DNA from: Bacteroidota bacterium
Lineage (GTDB): Bacteria; Bacteroidota; Bacteroidia; NS11-12g; UBA955
Reading direction: 5' to 3'
Assembly: GCA_027488495.1 (NCBI GenBank)
Contig: JAIYBO010000097.1
Location: 1-28,699, forward strand
DNA: 28,699 nt
Made by a program: the position numbers and the translations under genes. Below the pieces are notes generated by a model. That model was not told where the DNA came from and did not search any database. It was given only the letters and a program-made list of their open reading frames with translations. Positions 17,068-24,828 of the stretch are shown here, one piece after another (the first letter of the stretch is position 1; every line of letters begins with the position of its first letter).

Positions 17068-17086
17068 TCAATCAATTTTTACCCCA

Positions 17087-17094
17087 CAAAACTA
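17087..17094 (-). promoter_or_regulatory. -7 promoter element for tsaB-pabA
   Basis: The minus strand reads TAGTTTTG (17094 to 17087), matching TAnnTTTG. No -33 TTG lies at the expected distance. The predicted start at about 17081 is 14 bases before the GTG of tsaB. Confidence 0.45.
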
Positions 17095-17135
17095 ACCCAT
17101 TCTCACCCAATCATCCACCATTATCTGCAATCACT

Positions 17136-17143
17136 TATCTTTG
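17136..17143 (+). promoter_or_regulatory. -7 promoter element for the thiolase gene
   Basis: TATCTTTG matches TAnnTTTG exactly and is followed by a C as in many Bacteroidota promoters. The predicted start is about 17150, giving a leader of about 10 bases before the ATG at 17160. It is divergent from the tsaB element, 42 bases away. Confidence 0.55.
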
Positions 17144-17159
17144 CATTTCCACAGTTGAT

Positions 17160-18338
17160 ATGACAAAAGAAGTATTTATCGTAGCGGCAGCCAGAACCCC
17201 CATGGGAAGTTTCAACGGCGCCCTTTCTAGCGTTCCAGCTACACAGTTGGGCGCCATCGCCATCAAAGGCGCATTGGAAAAAGCCGGTGTGAACCCAGAC
17301 CATGTAGATGAAGTTTTTATGGGTTGCGTACTTCAAGCCGGTGTGGGTCAAGCCCCCGCCCGTCAAGCTTCAAAATTCGCAGGCATTGGCGATCACGTGC
17401 CCGCAACCACCATCAACAAAGTGTGTGCGAGCGGACTTAAATCGGTATCATTGGCAGCCCAAAGCATCATGTTGGGTCTTAACAACATCGTTGTAGCTGG
17501 TGGTATGGAAAACATGAGTTTAACCCCTCATTACCTGCCCAACTCACGCGGTGGATATCGCTACGGTCACGTGCAAGCCCTCGATGGCATCATCAACGAT
17601 GGACTTACAGATGCTTACGACAAATCTTTGATGGGTACCTGTGCTGAATTGTGCGCCAAGGAAATGAACTTTTCTCGCGAAGACCAAGACAATTACGCCA
17701 TTCAAAGTTATACCCGCGCTGCCGAAGCCTGGAAAGCCGGAAAATTCAACGACGAAATCGTTCCCGTTACCATCCAAACCCGCAAAGGCGAAGTGGTTGT
17801 GAGCGAAGATGAAGAATACAAAAATGTAAGCTTCGATAAAATCCCTGGCTTGAGAGCCGTTTTCCAAAAAGACGGTACGGTAACCGCAGCCAACGCATCA
17901 ACCATCAACGATGGCGCAGCCGCCTTGGTATTGATCAGTGGTGAAAAAATGAGAGAACTCGGTCTTACCCCATTGGCCAAACTTACCGGATTTGCAGATG
18001 CTGAACAAAGCCCTGAGTGGTTCACCACCACCCCTGCAAAAGCATTGCCCATAGCCGCTCAACGCGCAGGAATCACCGTTGCCGACCTCGATTTCGTGGA
18101 ATTGAATGAAGCATTTTCAGTGGTTTCTTTGGCCAATAACAAATTGCTCAACTTGGATGCCAGCAAAGTAAACGTGAACGGCGGTGCTGTGGCGCTTGGA
18201 CACCCATTGGGCGCATCGGGAGCACGCATTTTGGTAACCCTTTTACACGTACTCAAACAAAACAACGGGAAATACGGTGGCGCTGCCATTTGCAACGGCG
18301 GCGGTGGCGCAAGTGCCGTTGTGGTTGAAAACTGCTAA
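17160..18338 (+). CDS. Acetyl-CoA C-acetyltransferase (thiolase)
   Basis: A 392-residue biosynthetic-type thiolase that interconverts two acetyl-CoA with acetoacetyl-CoA and CoA. The acyl-carrying Cys89 is in NKVCASGLKS, the NEAFS motif follows the ELN segment, His348 is in GGAVALGHPLGASG and the second catalytic Cys378 is in CNGGGGAS. The length and residue numbering match the AtoB/PhaA/ThlA group, but a role in fatty-acid or branched-chain degradation is equally possible because no beta-oxidation partner is adjacent. It stands alone, with its own promoter and a strong terminator 28 bases after the stop, so it is a single-gene transcript. Confidence 0.96.
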   Translation: MTKEVFIVAAARTPMGSFNGALSSVPATQLGAIAIKGALEKAGVNPDHVDEVFMGCVLQAGVGQAPARQASKFAGIGDHVPATTINKVCASGLKSVSLAAQSIMLGLNNIVVAGGMENMSLTPHYLPNSRGGYRYGHVQALDGIINDGLTDAYDKSLMGTCAELCAKEMNFSREDQDNYAIQSYTRAAEAWKAGKFNDEIVPVTIQTRKGEVVVSEDEEYKNVSFDKIPGLRAVFQKDGTVTAANASTINDGAAALVLISGEKMRELGLTPLAKLTGFADAEQSPEWFTTTPAKALPIAAQRAGITVADLDFVELNEAFSVVSLANNKLLNLDASKVNVNGGAVALGHPLGASGARILVTLLHVLKQNNGKYGGAAICNGGGGASAVVVENC

Positions 18339-18364
18339 TCACCAGCTAAAAATTACAATCATAC

Positions 18365-18405
18365 AACAAAGAGGCCATCACAAAGAAGATGGCCTCTTTG
18401 TTTTT
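18365..18405 (+). terminator. Rho-independent terminator after the thiolase gene
   Basis: A perfect 13-bp stem, CAAAGAGGCCATC (18367-18379) with GATGGCCTCTTTG (18388-18400), closes an 8-base loop and is followed by TTTTT (18401-18405). Flanking A/T pairs lengthen the stem by two. Confidence 0.93.
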
Positions 18406-18416
18406 CCAGAATTCAA

Positions 18417-18424
18417 TATTTTTG
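18417..18424 (+). promoter_or_regulatory. -7 promoter element for the exported protein gene
   Basis: TATTTTTG matches TAnnTTTG and lies just after the thiolase terminator. The TTTG at 18397-18400 is 16 bases upstream but is part of the terminator stem, so it is an uncertain -33 element. The predicted leader is about 28 bases. Confidence 0.45.
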
Positions 18425-18458
18425 TCGTACCCTCGTTTAATCATTACCTGCCCAAATC

Positions 18459-19367
18459 ATGAACGTTCAAAGGATCCTATACACCCTGCTCTTGTCAATC
18501 GCCAGCCTAACAAGCCCTGTCATCGCACAAACAGAATCCGCGTTCCAAGCCGATGAAGACAGTCTGCTCACCATCGCCCCTTACGTAATCTCAGCAACCA
18601 CAGACTCTGCCAAATTCTCCGTCGCAACCCAACTGCAAGAAAAACTGTTAGAAATACTCGCCAATCCCGCCTCATTTGAGTACGAATTCGCCAACCTCAG
18701 AATGAGCACCGTAGCCGTGGCCTCACACCCAAAGTCATCGGTGCGATTGTTCACCTACAACATCATCCTAAAGAACGGCGTATTTCACCACTATGGCGTG
18801 ATCCAACGCAAAACCAAATCCGGCGTTGCACTCTACTCACTGCACGATACCGCACAAAATTTACCCAAAGACGCCAAAGAAATCACCCTAGATCAAAGCC
18901 AATGGATCGGCGGCCTATACTACCAAATTTTCCCCCACAAAGTAAAAAAGAAAGAGTATTTCGTAGTGATGCAATTCGATGGCCACAACATCAATTCCAA
19001 CCGATCCATCATCGATGTGCTTAGTTTCGAGAAAGACGAAGAAGCCCCTGAACCCAATGTTTACAAACCCATCTGGGGCGCCCCACTTTTCCGCGATGGA
19101 CTGGAAGACCCCTCAGAAGATTATCGCGTAATTTTTGAATACCACAAATCTTCTCGCATTCTGATGCGCTACGAAGAAGAAAAAAAGACCATTGTTTTTG
19201 ATGAAATCGGTCCGGCCTTCCCCGCTGCCGATGGCAACGCTTACTATTACATCCCAACCGGCGATTATTCAGGTTATAAACACTCCAAGCGTGGCATTTT
19301 CACCAAAGAAGCCCTAGACGCCACCGATTTCGGCCAAGGCATCCCCAACCCAACCATTTTTCGCTGA
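18459..19367 (+). CDS. Exported protein of unknown function
   Basis: A 302-residue protein with a clear signal peptide (residues 1-24, hydrophobic TLLLSIASL and cleavage after SPVIAQ). The mature part has a mixed alpha/beta pattern with many short beta strands (SVRLFTYNIILKNGVFHHYG, GVALYSLHDT, YYQIFPHKVKKKEYFVVMQF) and no cysteine after the signal peptide, no lipobox, no repeats and no C-terminal sorting domain. I do not recognise the family. The regular strand-rich region may form a beta sandwich or barrel in the periplasm. It has its own promoter element and its stop is one base from the stop of the convergent menF gene. Confidence 0.85.
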   Translation: MNVQRILYTLLLSIASLTSPVIAQTESAFQADEDSLLTIAPYVISATTDSAKFSVATQLQEKLLEILANPASFEYEFANLRMSTVAVASHPKSSVRLFTYNIILKNGVFHHYGVIQRKTKSGVALYSLHDTAQNLPKDAKEITLDQSQWIGGLYYQIFPHKVKKKEYFVVMQFDGHNINSNRSIIDVLSFEKDEEAPEPNVYKPIWGAPLFRDGLEDPSEDYRVIFEYHKSSRILMRYEEEKKTIVFDEIGPAFPAADGNAYYYIPTGDYSGYKHSKRGIFTKEALDATDFGQGIPNPTIFR

Positions 19368-19368
19368 T

Positions 19369-20409
19369 TTACTCGGGCAGATATTGTCCCAACAAATCCA
19401 TCTTGGCGCGGGTTTCCTGCCATTCCACTTCTACCTCAGAGCCCGCGTTCACGCCACATCCCGCAAACAACGTATACCCATTCTTTACGATTTTGCCACA
19501 TCGCAAAGTCACGTAAAACATAGATTTCTGTGCACCAACCCATCCCATATATCCGGCATACAAACCGCGGTCAAAACCTTCATTGCTTCTCAGCCATTCA
19601 CAAGCCAATTGCTGAGGATATCCGCCCACTGCAGGGGTAGGATGCAATTTCTCCAACAAACGCCACGGTCGATTCGATACACCCCCAAATGCCCATTCCG
19701 ATACCAAATGTTTGATATTCCCCATCGCCAACTCGCCCATTTGCGATTCTTTCGCCCCCAATATTCCCGATGATTCCAAAGCTTCAGCAATAAATCTACT
19801 CGTAACCGTTTGCTCCAACCTCTCCTTGTCCGTCCACCCACCCTGTGCCGCAGTCAATGTACCCGCCAACGCCATCACTTTGCCCACACCGCCTTCCACG
19901 GTCAACAAATTCTCTGGCGTGGCTCCCATCCAACATCCCCATTCTGGATGCATGATCAAAAACAAAAACGCATTGGGGTGAGCACAGTGCAATTGCTCAA
20001 ATACCCCCCAAACCACATCCGCATCCATCGCCACCTCAATCGATTTCACCCGGGCCGCTACCGCTTTCTCCAAATGTCCCGAAGCGATTTCGCCGCGAAT
20101 CCCCTCAATCTCCTCTGCAAACGCCCCCAAAGAGGTGGTCTCCAACAATGGTTCAGCCAATAGAGCAGAGAAATTACAAACCCATTTTTCGTAACACGAC
20201 TTCCAACCCAATAGGTGCTCGCTCACCATGATACACTGGGCATTCAATTTCGGATCGAACGGTTGAATACAAAACAAATCGCCCGAAACCCCCAATAAAT
20301 CCGCAGGATTCACCAGATCACCCGCCACAAATTGAGGCAAACTCTCTCCCGGTAAACGGAAAATCGCCTTCCCCTGTTGTATATTTGCCCCATCCTTCGT
20401 TAGTTCCAT
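19369..20409 (-). CDS. menF: Isochorismate synthase
   Basis: A 346-residue chorismate-utilising enzyme converting chorismate to isochorismate, the entry to menaquinone (or siderophore) synthesis. The C-terminal catalytic fold is intact: LEKAVAARVK with the likely general base Lys115, MGATPENLL (161-169), ALAGT (180-184), the motif that separates isochorismate synthases from anthranilate and aminodeoxychorismate synthases, HPTPAVGGYP (256-265) and YAGYMGW (284-290). Near the end, EWQETRAKM carries the Mg-binding glutamate. The N-terminal region is short compared with E. coli MenF. No other men gene is in the window. The ATG at 20409 overlaps the promoter region of the divergent phosphatase gene, so expression of the two may interfere. 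Confidence 0.88.
   Translation of the reverse strand: MELTKDGANIQQGKAIFRLPGESLPQFVAGDLVNPADLLGVSGDLFCIQPFDPKLNAQCIMVSEHLLGWKSCYEKWVCNFSALLAEPLLETTSLGAFAEEIEGIRGEIASGHLEKAVAARVKSIEVAMDADVVWGVFEQLHCAHPNAFLFLIMHPEWGCWMGATPENLLTVEGGVGKVMALAGTLTAAQGGWTDKERLEQTVTSRFIAEALESSGILGAKESQMGELAMGNIKHLVSEWAFGGVSNRPWRLLEKLHPTPAVGGYPQQLACEWLRSNEGFDRGLYAGYMGWVGAQKSMFYVTLRCGKIVKNGYTLFAGCGVNAGSEVEVEWQETRAKMDLLGQYLPE
20380..20387 (+). promoter_or_regulatory. -7 promoter element for the phosphatase-ferredoxin pair, inside menF
   Basis: TATATTTG matches TAnnTTTG and lies within the first codons of menF on the opposite strand. The predicted start is about 20394, which gives a leader of about 30 bases to the ATG at 20424 and argues against the longer TTG start at 20385. 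Confidence 0.5.
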
Positions 20410-20423
20410 TTTCTATTGATCCC

Positions 20424-21068
20424 ATGCAAAGTTCACCCACCCAAGCCACAAAAACAATGTATATCATCCGGCATGGGGAAACCAATTACAATCGATTGGG
20501 CATCGTTCAAGGTTCTGGCGTAGATACCGATATCAATGAACTCGGACAGCAACAAGCGGATGCATTTTACCAAGCCTACAAACACATCCCTTTTCAAAGG
20601 ATTTTTGTGAGCTCACTCAAACGCACACACCAAACGGTAGCGCCCTTCGCCCCGCACAACATCCCCACTCAAATCATCCCAGAACTCAATGAGATCAATT
20701 GGGGCGTTTTAGAAGGTCAGCAGCCCAGCGAACACTCGCGTCAAGAATTCTATGCGATGTTGCAAAGATGGAGAAACGGCGAACTCAACCAAGCCATCAA
20801 TGGCGGCGAAACACCCATGGCCATGGTGAAACGCCAAAAGCAAGGACTCAAAAAAATCGAAAACAGCCCTGAAAACCCCATCCTCATTTGTATGCATGGT
20901 AGGGCTTTGAGAGGTTTCTTGTGTTTGCTCACCAACACACCCCTCCACCAAATGGATGATTTCGAACACAACAACGTGTGCCTTTATATCGTGGAAAAAC
21001 ACCCGCACGAATCCCATTACCGCGTGAAAGTGAAAAACAGCCTCGACCACCTCACCCACCTGCGTTAA
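20424..21068 (+). CDS. Histidine phosphatase family protein (phosphoglycerate mutase-like)
   Basis: A 214-residue branch-1 histidine phosphatase. The catalytic motif RHGETNYN contains the phosphoacceptor His17, SSLKRTHQT is the second conserved block, the acid loop is ELNEINWGVLEG, and the second catalytic histidine is His158 in CMHGRALR. The family includes cofactor-dependent phosphoglycerate mutase, alpha-ribazole phosphatase and broad phosphatases; nothing here fixes the substrate, though the length and motif WGVLEG fit the phosphatase-like branch. The ATG at 20424 is chosen from the promoter; an ATG at 20457 just before the catalytic motif is also possible. The ferredoxin gene follows after 5 bp. 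Confidence 0.9.
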   Translation: MQSSPTQATKTMYIIRHGETNYNRLGIVQGSGVDTDINELGQQQADAFYQAYKHIPFQRIFVSSLKRTHQTVAPFAPHNIPTQIIPELNEINWGVLEGQQPSEHSRQEFYAMLQRWRNGELNQAINGGETPMAMVKRQKQGLKKIENSPENPILICMHGRALRGFLCLLTNTPLHQMDDFEHNNVCLYIVEKHPHESHYRVKVKNSLDHLTHLR

Positions 21069-21073
21069 CCCAC

Positions 21074-21406
21074 ATGGACGATCAAACCATCTTCATTCAC
21101 ATCACAGACCGAGAAGGCATAGAAAAAGCCTTCGAAGCACCCACCGACATGGGCCTCAACTTGATGGAATTTTGCAGAGCCGTTGAACTGCCCGTAAAAG
21201 GCGAATGTGGCGGCATGGCCATGTGCGCAACTTGCCAAGTATATGTGCTCAGTGATCATCAATTACCAGAACCCACAGACGATGAACTGGGCATGCTCGA
21301 TCAAGCATTCTTTGTGAAAAACAACAGTAGGTTGGGATGCCAAATTCACCTGCACCAAGCATTGAACGGACTGAAAGTTCAACTCGCTCCAGAAATTGAT
21401 GGATAA
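21074..21406 (+). CDS. [2Fe-2S] ferredoxin, adrenodoxin type
   Basis: A 110-residue electron carrier. The cluster ligands are Cys45, Cys51, Cys54 (ECGGMAMCATC) and Cys89 (RLGCQI), the spacing C-x5-C-x2-C typical of adrenodoxin/Isc-type ferredoxins. The acidic region PEPTDDELGMLDQ is typical of the group. The partner is not evident; no Isc gene or reductase is in the window. The ATG at 21074 is 5 bp after the phosphatase stop, so both are probably one transcript. Upstream in-frame sequence overlaps the phosphatase gene in a different frame and is not ferredoxin-like. Confidence 0.94.
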   Translation: MDDQTIFIHITDREGIEKAFEAPTDMGLNLMEFCRAVELPVKGECGGMAMCATCQVYVLSDHQLPEPTDDELGMLDQAFFVKNNSRLGCQIHLHQALNGLKVQLAPEIDG

Positions 21407-21421
21407 ATTTTCAAATATGTT

Positions 21422-21450
21422 GTTGAATTCATTGCATTTGGTTATCTTTG
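21422..21450 (+). promoter_or_regulatory. Bacteroidota-type promoter for rpsT
   Basis: TTG (21422-21424) and TATCTTTG (21443-21450) are separated by 18 bases, a good -33/-7 pair. The predicted start at about 21457 leaves a leader of about 12 bases before the ATG at 21469. Confidence 0.65.
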
Positions 21451-21468
21451 CAGTCCTTTTTAACAGAA

Positions 21469-21723
21469 ATGGCAAATCATAAGTCCGCAATCAAGAGAAT
21501 CAGAGCCAACGCTGCCAAGCGTGACCTCAACCGCTACCAGCACAAAACTGCTCGTAATATCGTTAAGACCATCCGCAAAGCCACCAGCAAAGACGAGGCT
21601 TTGAAGTTGTTGACCAACGCATTCTCTGCATTGGACAAATTGGCGAAGCGCAATGTAATACACAAAAACAAAGCTGGCAACTTGAAATCAAGTTTGCAAA
21701 AGCACGTGAACTCTTTGGCGTAA
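21469..21723 (+). CDS. rpsT: 30S ribosomal protein S20
   Basis: An 84-residue basic helical protein binding 16S rRNA. The N-terminus MANHKSAIKRIR and the sequence NKAGNLKSSLQKHVNSLA are diagnostic. The longer frame from 21448 includes the -7 element and leader, so the ATG at 21469 is right. It is a single gene between its own promoter and the terminator at 21747-21775. Codons are those of a highly expressed gene (AAG, CGT, GCT, ACC), unlike the C/A-rich codon choice of neighbouring plus-strand genes. Confidence 0.97.
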   Translation: MANHKSAIKRIRANAAKRDLNRYQHKTARNIVKTIRKATSKDEALKLLTNAFSALDKLAKRNVIHKNKAGNLKSSLQKHVNSLA

Positions 21724-21746
21724 GCTTAATCAGTTCTTTAGATATT

Positions 21747-21775
21747 AAAAAAGACGACCATTGGTCGTCTTTTTT
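21747..21775. terminator. Bidirectional terminator between rpsT and the alpha-CTD-like gene
   Basis: AAAAAAGACGACC (21747-21759) pairs with GGTCGTCTTTTTT (21763-21775) around a 3-base loop. There is a T-tract on both strands, so it can end the rpsT transcript and the opposing transcript of the pyrH side. Confidence 0.92.
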
Positions 21776-21801
21776 GTTTTACCCTGCCCCTGCCGAAACC
21801 A

Positions 21802-22062
21802 TTATTTGTCCCAAGCAATTCCTAGGGCCATTAATCCCGCATCAATCCGGTCTAATCCAGTCTTACCCATACCATGCGCCGCAGCCACCTCTTCGCGTGT
21901 ATATAATAGCAAATCATCAATGGTATTGATGTTCAACGAGAGCAAAGCACGAAGGGCTGGCGAAGCCAGCCCCCATGATAAAATACGTTTGTCCATTTGT
22001 TGGCAACGATGTGCCATTGTCTGCTGTAAATGCTGATTCAATTGCAAATTACACCGACTCAT
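21802..22062 (-). CDS. Small protein resembling the RNA polymerase alpha C-terminal domain
   Basis: An 86-residue protein whose second half (ASPALRALLSLNINTIDDLL and YTREEVAAAHGMGKTGLDRI) matches the pattern of the alpha subunit C-terminal domain: a helix, a NINTIDDLL turn, a helix, then a helix-hairpin-helix with the GMGKTGLDRI loop. The N-terminal 25 residues are polar and unlike any domain I know. Real RpoA has a large N-terminal domain not present here, so this is a free-standing alpha-CTD-like or HhH DNA-binding domain. The ATG at 22062 is the longest start; Met16 or Met23 are alternatives. It follows pyrH by 8 bp, suggesting co-transcription, and ends 26 bp from the bidirectional terminator. 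Function not established. Confidence 0.7.
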   Translation of the reverse strand: MSRCNLQLNQHLQQTMAHRCQQMDKRILSWGLASPALRALLSLNINTIDDLLLYTREEVAAAHGMGKTGLDRIDAGLMALGIAWDK

Positions 22063-22070
22063 AAAAGCAA

Positions 22071-22781
22071 TTAATCAATCACCAAAGTACCCACCTTCTC
22101 GCCAGATACCAAACGCATCAAATTGCCTGGGGTATTCATATCAAAAACCACAATGGGTTTATTGTTTTCCTGACAAAGTGTAATTGCCGTAAGATCCATA
22201 ACCTCCAAGCCCAAATCATAGACCTTTTTGAAGGAAATTTCATCATATTTCACCGCAGTTGGATTCTTTTCAGGATCGCTATCATAGATACCATCTACAC
22301 GCGTTCCTTTGATTACAACGTCTGCCTCGATCTCTACCGCCCTCAACGATGCCGCTGTATCTGTTGTAAAATACGGATTGCCAGTACCCGCACCAAAAAT
22401 CACTACCCTTCCCTTCTCCAAATGACGCATTGCACGTCTGCGAATGAAAGGCTCAGAGATTTGTTCCATTTTAATCGCCGATAACAATCGGGTTGTTAAA
22501 CCAGCCTTTTCAAAAGACCCTTGCAACGCCATCGCATTGATCATCGTTGCCAACATACCCATGTAATCTCCCGTTGCACGATCCACAACACCCCCTTGAG
22601 CGCCCTGAACCCCGCGGAATATATTTCCACCACCAATCACCACCGCAACTTCCACTCCTGCATCCACAACACTCTTTACCTCTTTGGCATACGCCTCCAA
22701 CACTTTCGCATCGATTCCATAGGATTGCGTGCCCAATAAGGCCTCTCCACTCAATTTCAGTAATACTCTTTTGAATTTCAT
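22071..22781 (-). CDS. pyrH: Uridylate kinase
   Basis: A 236-residue bacterial UMP kinase of the amino-acid-kinase fold that makes UDP from UMP and ATP. The N-terminus MKFKRVLLKLSGEALLG, the glycine loop VVIGGGNIFRG, RATGDYMGMLATMINAMAL and FGAGTGNPYFTTDTAASLRA are all present, as is DVVIKGTRVDGIYDSDP near the nucleotide site. The ATG at 22781 replaces an upstream TTG that runs into the tsf terminator. The gene is downstream of the ribosomal operon but separated by a terminator, so it depends on readthrough or its own promoter, which I could not identify. Confidence 0.96.
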   Translation of the reverse strand: MKFKRVLLKLSGEALLGTQSYGIDAKVLEAYAKEVKSVVDAGVEVAVVIGGGNIFRGVQGAQGGVVDRATGDYMGMLATMINAMALQGSFEKAGLTTRLLSAIKMEQISEPFIRRRAMRHLEKGRVVIFGAGTGNPYFTTDTAASLRAVEIEADVVIKGTRVDGIYDSDPEKNPTAVKYDEISFKKVYDLGLEVMDLTAITLCQENNKPIVVFDMNTPGNLMRLVSGEKVGTLVID

Positions 22782-22800
22782 TTGACGTTGTAATATTAGC

Positions 22801-22827
22801 AAAAAAAATCCCTCTTTCGAGGGATTT
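22801..22827 (-). terminator. Rho-independent terminator after tsf
   Basis: Read on the minus strand, AAATCCCTC (22827 to 22819) pairs with GAGGGATTT (22814 to 22806) around GAAA, and the T-run continues to 22801. The tetraloop-closed stem with eight T residues is a good terminator for rplM-rpsI-rpsB-tsf. Confidence 0.93.
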
Positions 22828-22839
22828 GATATTTCTTAA

Positions 22840-23673
22840 TTAACCGAGCTGAACTCGTTTGAAACTTGATACGGTGAGACCAGGCTCAACACCCGACAAA
22901 TATTTCTCGATGGTCATAGAACCATCTTTTACGAAATCTTGTGCCAACAAGGTAGATTCCTTGAAGAACTTCTCCAACTTACCAGTAGCGATACGATCAA
23001 TCATGGCTTCAGGCTTGCCTTCAGCACGTGCTTGCTCACGACCGATTTCCAATTCACGCTCGATGGTTTTAGCATCAACACTGTCGCGATTCACAGCCAC
23101 AGGATTCATCGCAGCAATTTGCATCGCTACATCTTTACCTGCAGTGTGGTTGCTATCGTTGGCAGCATTGTTCAATTCTACCAATACACCCATACGATTT
23201 GCACCGTGAATGTATGATACAACGTTTGAACCTTCAACCAACTCGTACTTGGTTACATCAATCTTCTCGCCAATCTTAGCAACTTCTTCCATCAAACGAT
23301 CTGCAATGCTCACACCGTCAATGGCCAAAGCCTTCAACGCGTCTACATCAGCAGGTTTGTTTTCCAAAGCCACCGTGGCGATATTTTTCGCCATTGCCAC
23401 GAAATTCTCGTTCTTGGCAACAAAATCAGTTTCGCAACTCACCAACACAATCACACCCGCACTGCGAGAATCATTGGTCAATGCAATCACACAACCTTCA
23501 GTTGCTTCACGATCGGCACGCTTGGCTGCAATTTTTGCACCTTTCTTGCGCAAGAAATCTACTGCAGCTTCGAAGTCACCGTTGGTTTCAACCAAAGCAT
23601 TTTTACAATCCATCATACCCGCACCAGTCATCTGGCGGAGCTTATTTACTTCTGATGCACTAATTGTTGTCAT
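22840..23673 (-). CDS. tsf: Translation elongation factor Ts
   Basis: A 277-residue nucleotide-exchange factor for EF-Tu. The start MTTISASEVNKLRQMTGAGM includes the conserved RxxTGAGMMDCK block, followed by ALVETNGDFEAAVDFLRKKG. The TDFV motif that contacts EF-Tu is in CETDFVAKNENF. The C-terminal coiled-coil/core region contains the IDRIATGKLEKFFKE block. It is the last gene of the rplM operon, 14 bp after rpsB, with the terminator just downstream. Confidence 0.97.
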   Translation of the reverse strand: MTTISASEVNKLRQMTGAGMMDCKNALVETNGDFEAAVDFLRKKGAKIAAKRADREATEGCVIALTNDSRSAGVIVLVSCETDFVAKNENFVAMAKNIATVALENKPADVDALKALAIDGVSIADRLMEEVAKIGEKIDVTKYELVEGSNVVSYIHGANRMGVLVELNNAANDSNHTAGKDVAMQIAAMNPVAVNRDSVDAKTIERELEIGREQARAEGKPEAMIDRIATGKLEKFFKESTLLAQDFVKDGSMTIEKYLSGVEPGLTVSSFKRVQLG

Positions 23674-23687
23674 ATCAATAAATTCAA

Positions 23688-24434
23688 TTAAGCTTCAGCA
23701 GCAACTTCTTTTTCAGCCACTGGAGCCGCTTCATCTTCTGATTTTTCACGCTTGCGCTCCATGGTACCTTCGATGATCGCATCAGCGATTTCACGGGCAA
23801 TCAATTGGATCGACTTAGATGCATCATCATTTCCAGGGATAGAATAATCTACAACCGTTGGATCTGAGTTTGTATCTACCAAAGCAATGGTTGGGATACC
23901 CAAACGAGTAGCCTCAGACACTGCAATGTGCTCGCGCTTCACGTCGATAAGGAAAATTGCACCAGGCAACTTTGTCATATCTTCGATACCGCCCAAAATC
24001 ATATTCAATTTTGCCTTTTCACGGTCCAACATCAAACGCTCCTTCTTGTTGATACGCTCAAATGTACCATCCGTAGCCATCTTGTCGATGTTTTGCATAC
24101 GCTTGATACTCTTACGCACCGTTTGGAAGTTCGTTAACATACCACCCAACCAACGCTCGGTTGTGAAAGGCATGTTGGCGCGCTTGGCCTCCTCAGCCAC
24201 GATTTCTTTTGCTTGCTTCTTAGTAGCAACAAACAAAACTCTACGGCCTGAACGAGCAATATTCTTAGCAGCGGCTTTCGCCTCTTCTAATTTACTTTCG
24301 GTTTTTTTAAGGTCAATGATGTGGATACCATTCTGTTCCATAAAAATATATGGAGCCATTTTTGGATTCCATTTGCGGGTAAGGTGACCAAAATGTACAC
24401 CTGCTTCCAACAAATCTTGCTGAGTATATGCCAT
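23688..24434 (-). CDS. rpsB: 30S ribosomal protein S2
   Basis: A 248-residue ribosomal protein. LLEAGVHFGHLTRKWNPKM at the N-terminus, the coiled-coil segment VRKSIKRMQNIDKMATDGTF, the MLDREKAKL block and the region GIPTIALVDTNSDPTVVDYS are diagnostic. The last 15 residues are an Ala/Glu tail, a common S2 variation. It lies 8 bp after rpsI and 14 bp before tsf, the usual rpsB-tsf pairing. Confidence 0.97.
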   Translation of the reverse strand: MAYTQQDLLEAGVHFGHLTRKWNPKMAPYIFMEQNGIHIIDLKKTESKLEEAKAAAKNIARSGRRVLFVATKKQAKEIVAEEAKRANMPFTTERWLGGMLTNFQTVRKSIKRMQNIDKMATDGTFERINKKERLMLDREKAKLNMILGGIEDMTKLPGAIFLIDVKREHIAVSEATRLGIPTIALVDTNSDPTVVDYSIPGNDDASKSIQLIAREIADAIIEGTMERKREKSEDEAAPVAEKEVAAEA

Positions 24435-24442
24435 GAGTATAA

Positions 24443-24823
24443 TTAACGTTTAGAGAACTGGAAGCGACGACGAGCCTTTTTCTGACCTGGCTTTTTACGT
24501 TCAACCACACGTGAATCACGTGTCATGAAGCCTGCCTGTCTCAAAGGTGATTTCAATTCTGCATTGATATCTACCAACGCCTTCGAAATGGCCAAACGAA
24601 CCGCTTGCGCTTGTCCGCTTACACCACCCCCGCAAACATTTACCTGAATGTCGTACTTGCCGGCATTCTCTGTCAATGTCATTGGAGCCTGAATGGCTGA
24701 TTGGTGCCAAGGAAGTGGGAAGTATACTTCCAATGCCTTCTTGTTTACAATAATTGTTCCGTTACCTTCTTTCAGGTATACGCGTGCTACAGCGGCTTTT
24801 CTTCTGCCTGAGGTGTTTATCAT
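24443..24823 (-). CDS. rpsI: 30S ribosomal protein S9
   Basis: A 126-residue protein with the typical tail KKARRRFQFSKR that reaches the P-site tRNA. The start MINTSGRRKAAVARVYLKEG and the block GGGVSGQAQAVRLAISKAL are diagnostic. It lies 5 bp after rplM and 8 bp before rpsB. Confidence 0.97.
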   Translation of the reverse strand: MINTSGRRKAAVARVYLKEGNGTIIVNKKALEVYFPLPWHQSAIQAPMTLTENAGKYDIQVNVCGGGVSGQAQAVRLAISKALVDINAELKSPLRQAGFMTRDSRVVERKKPGQKKARRRFQFSKR

Positions 24824-24828
24824 AGGGC

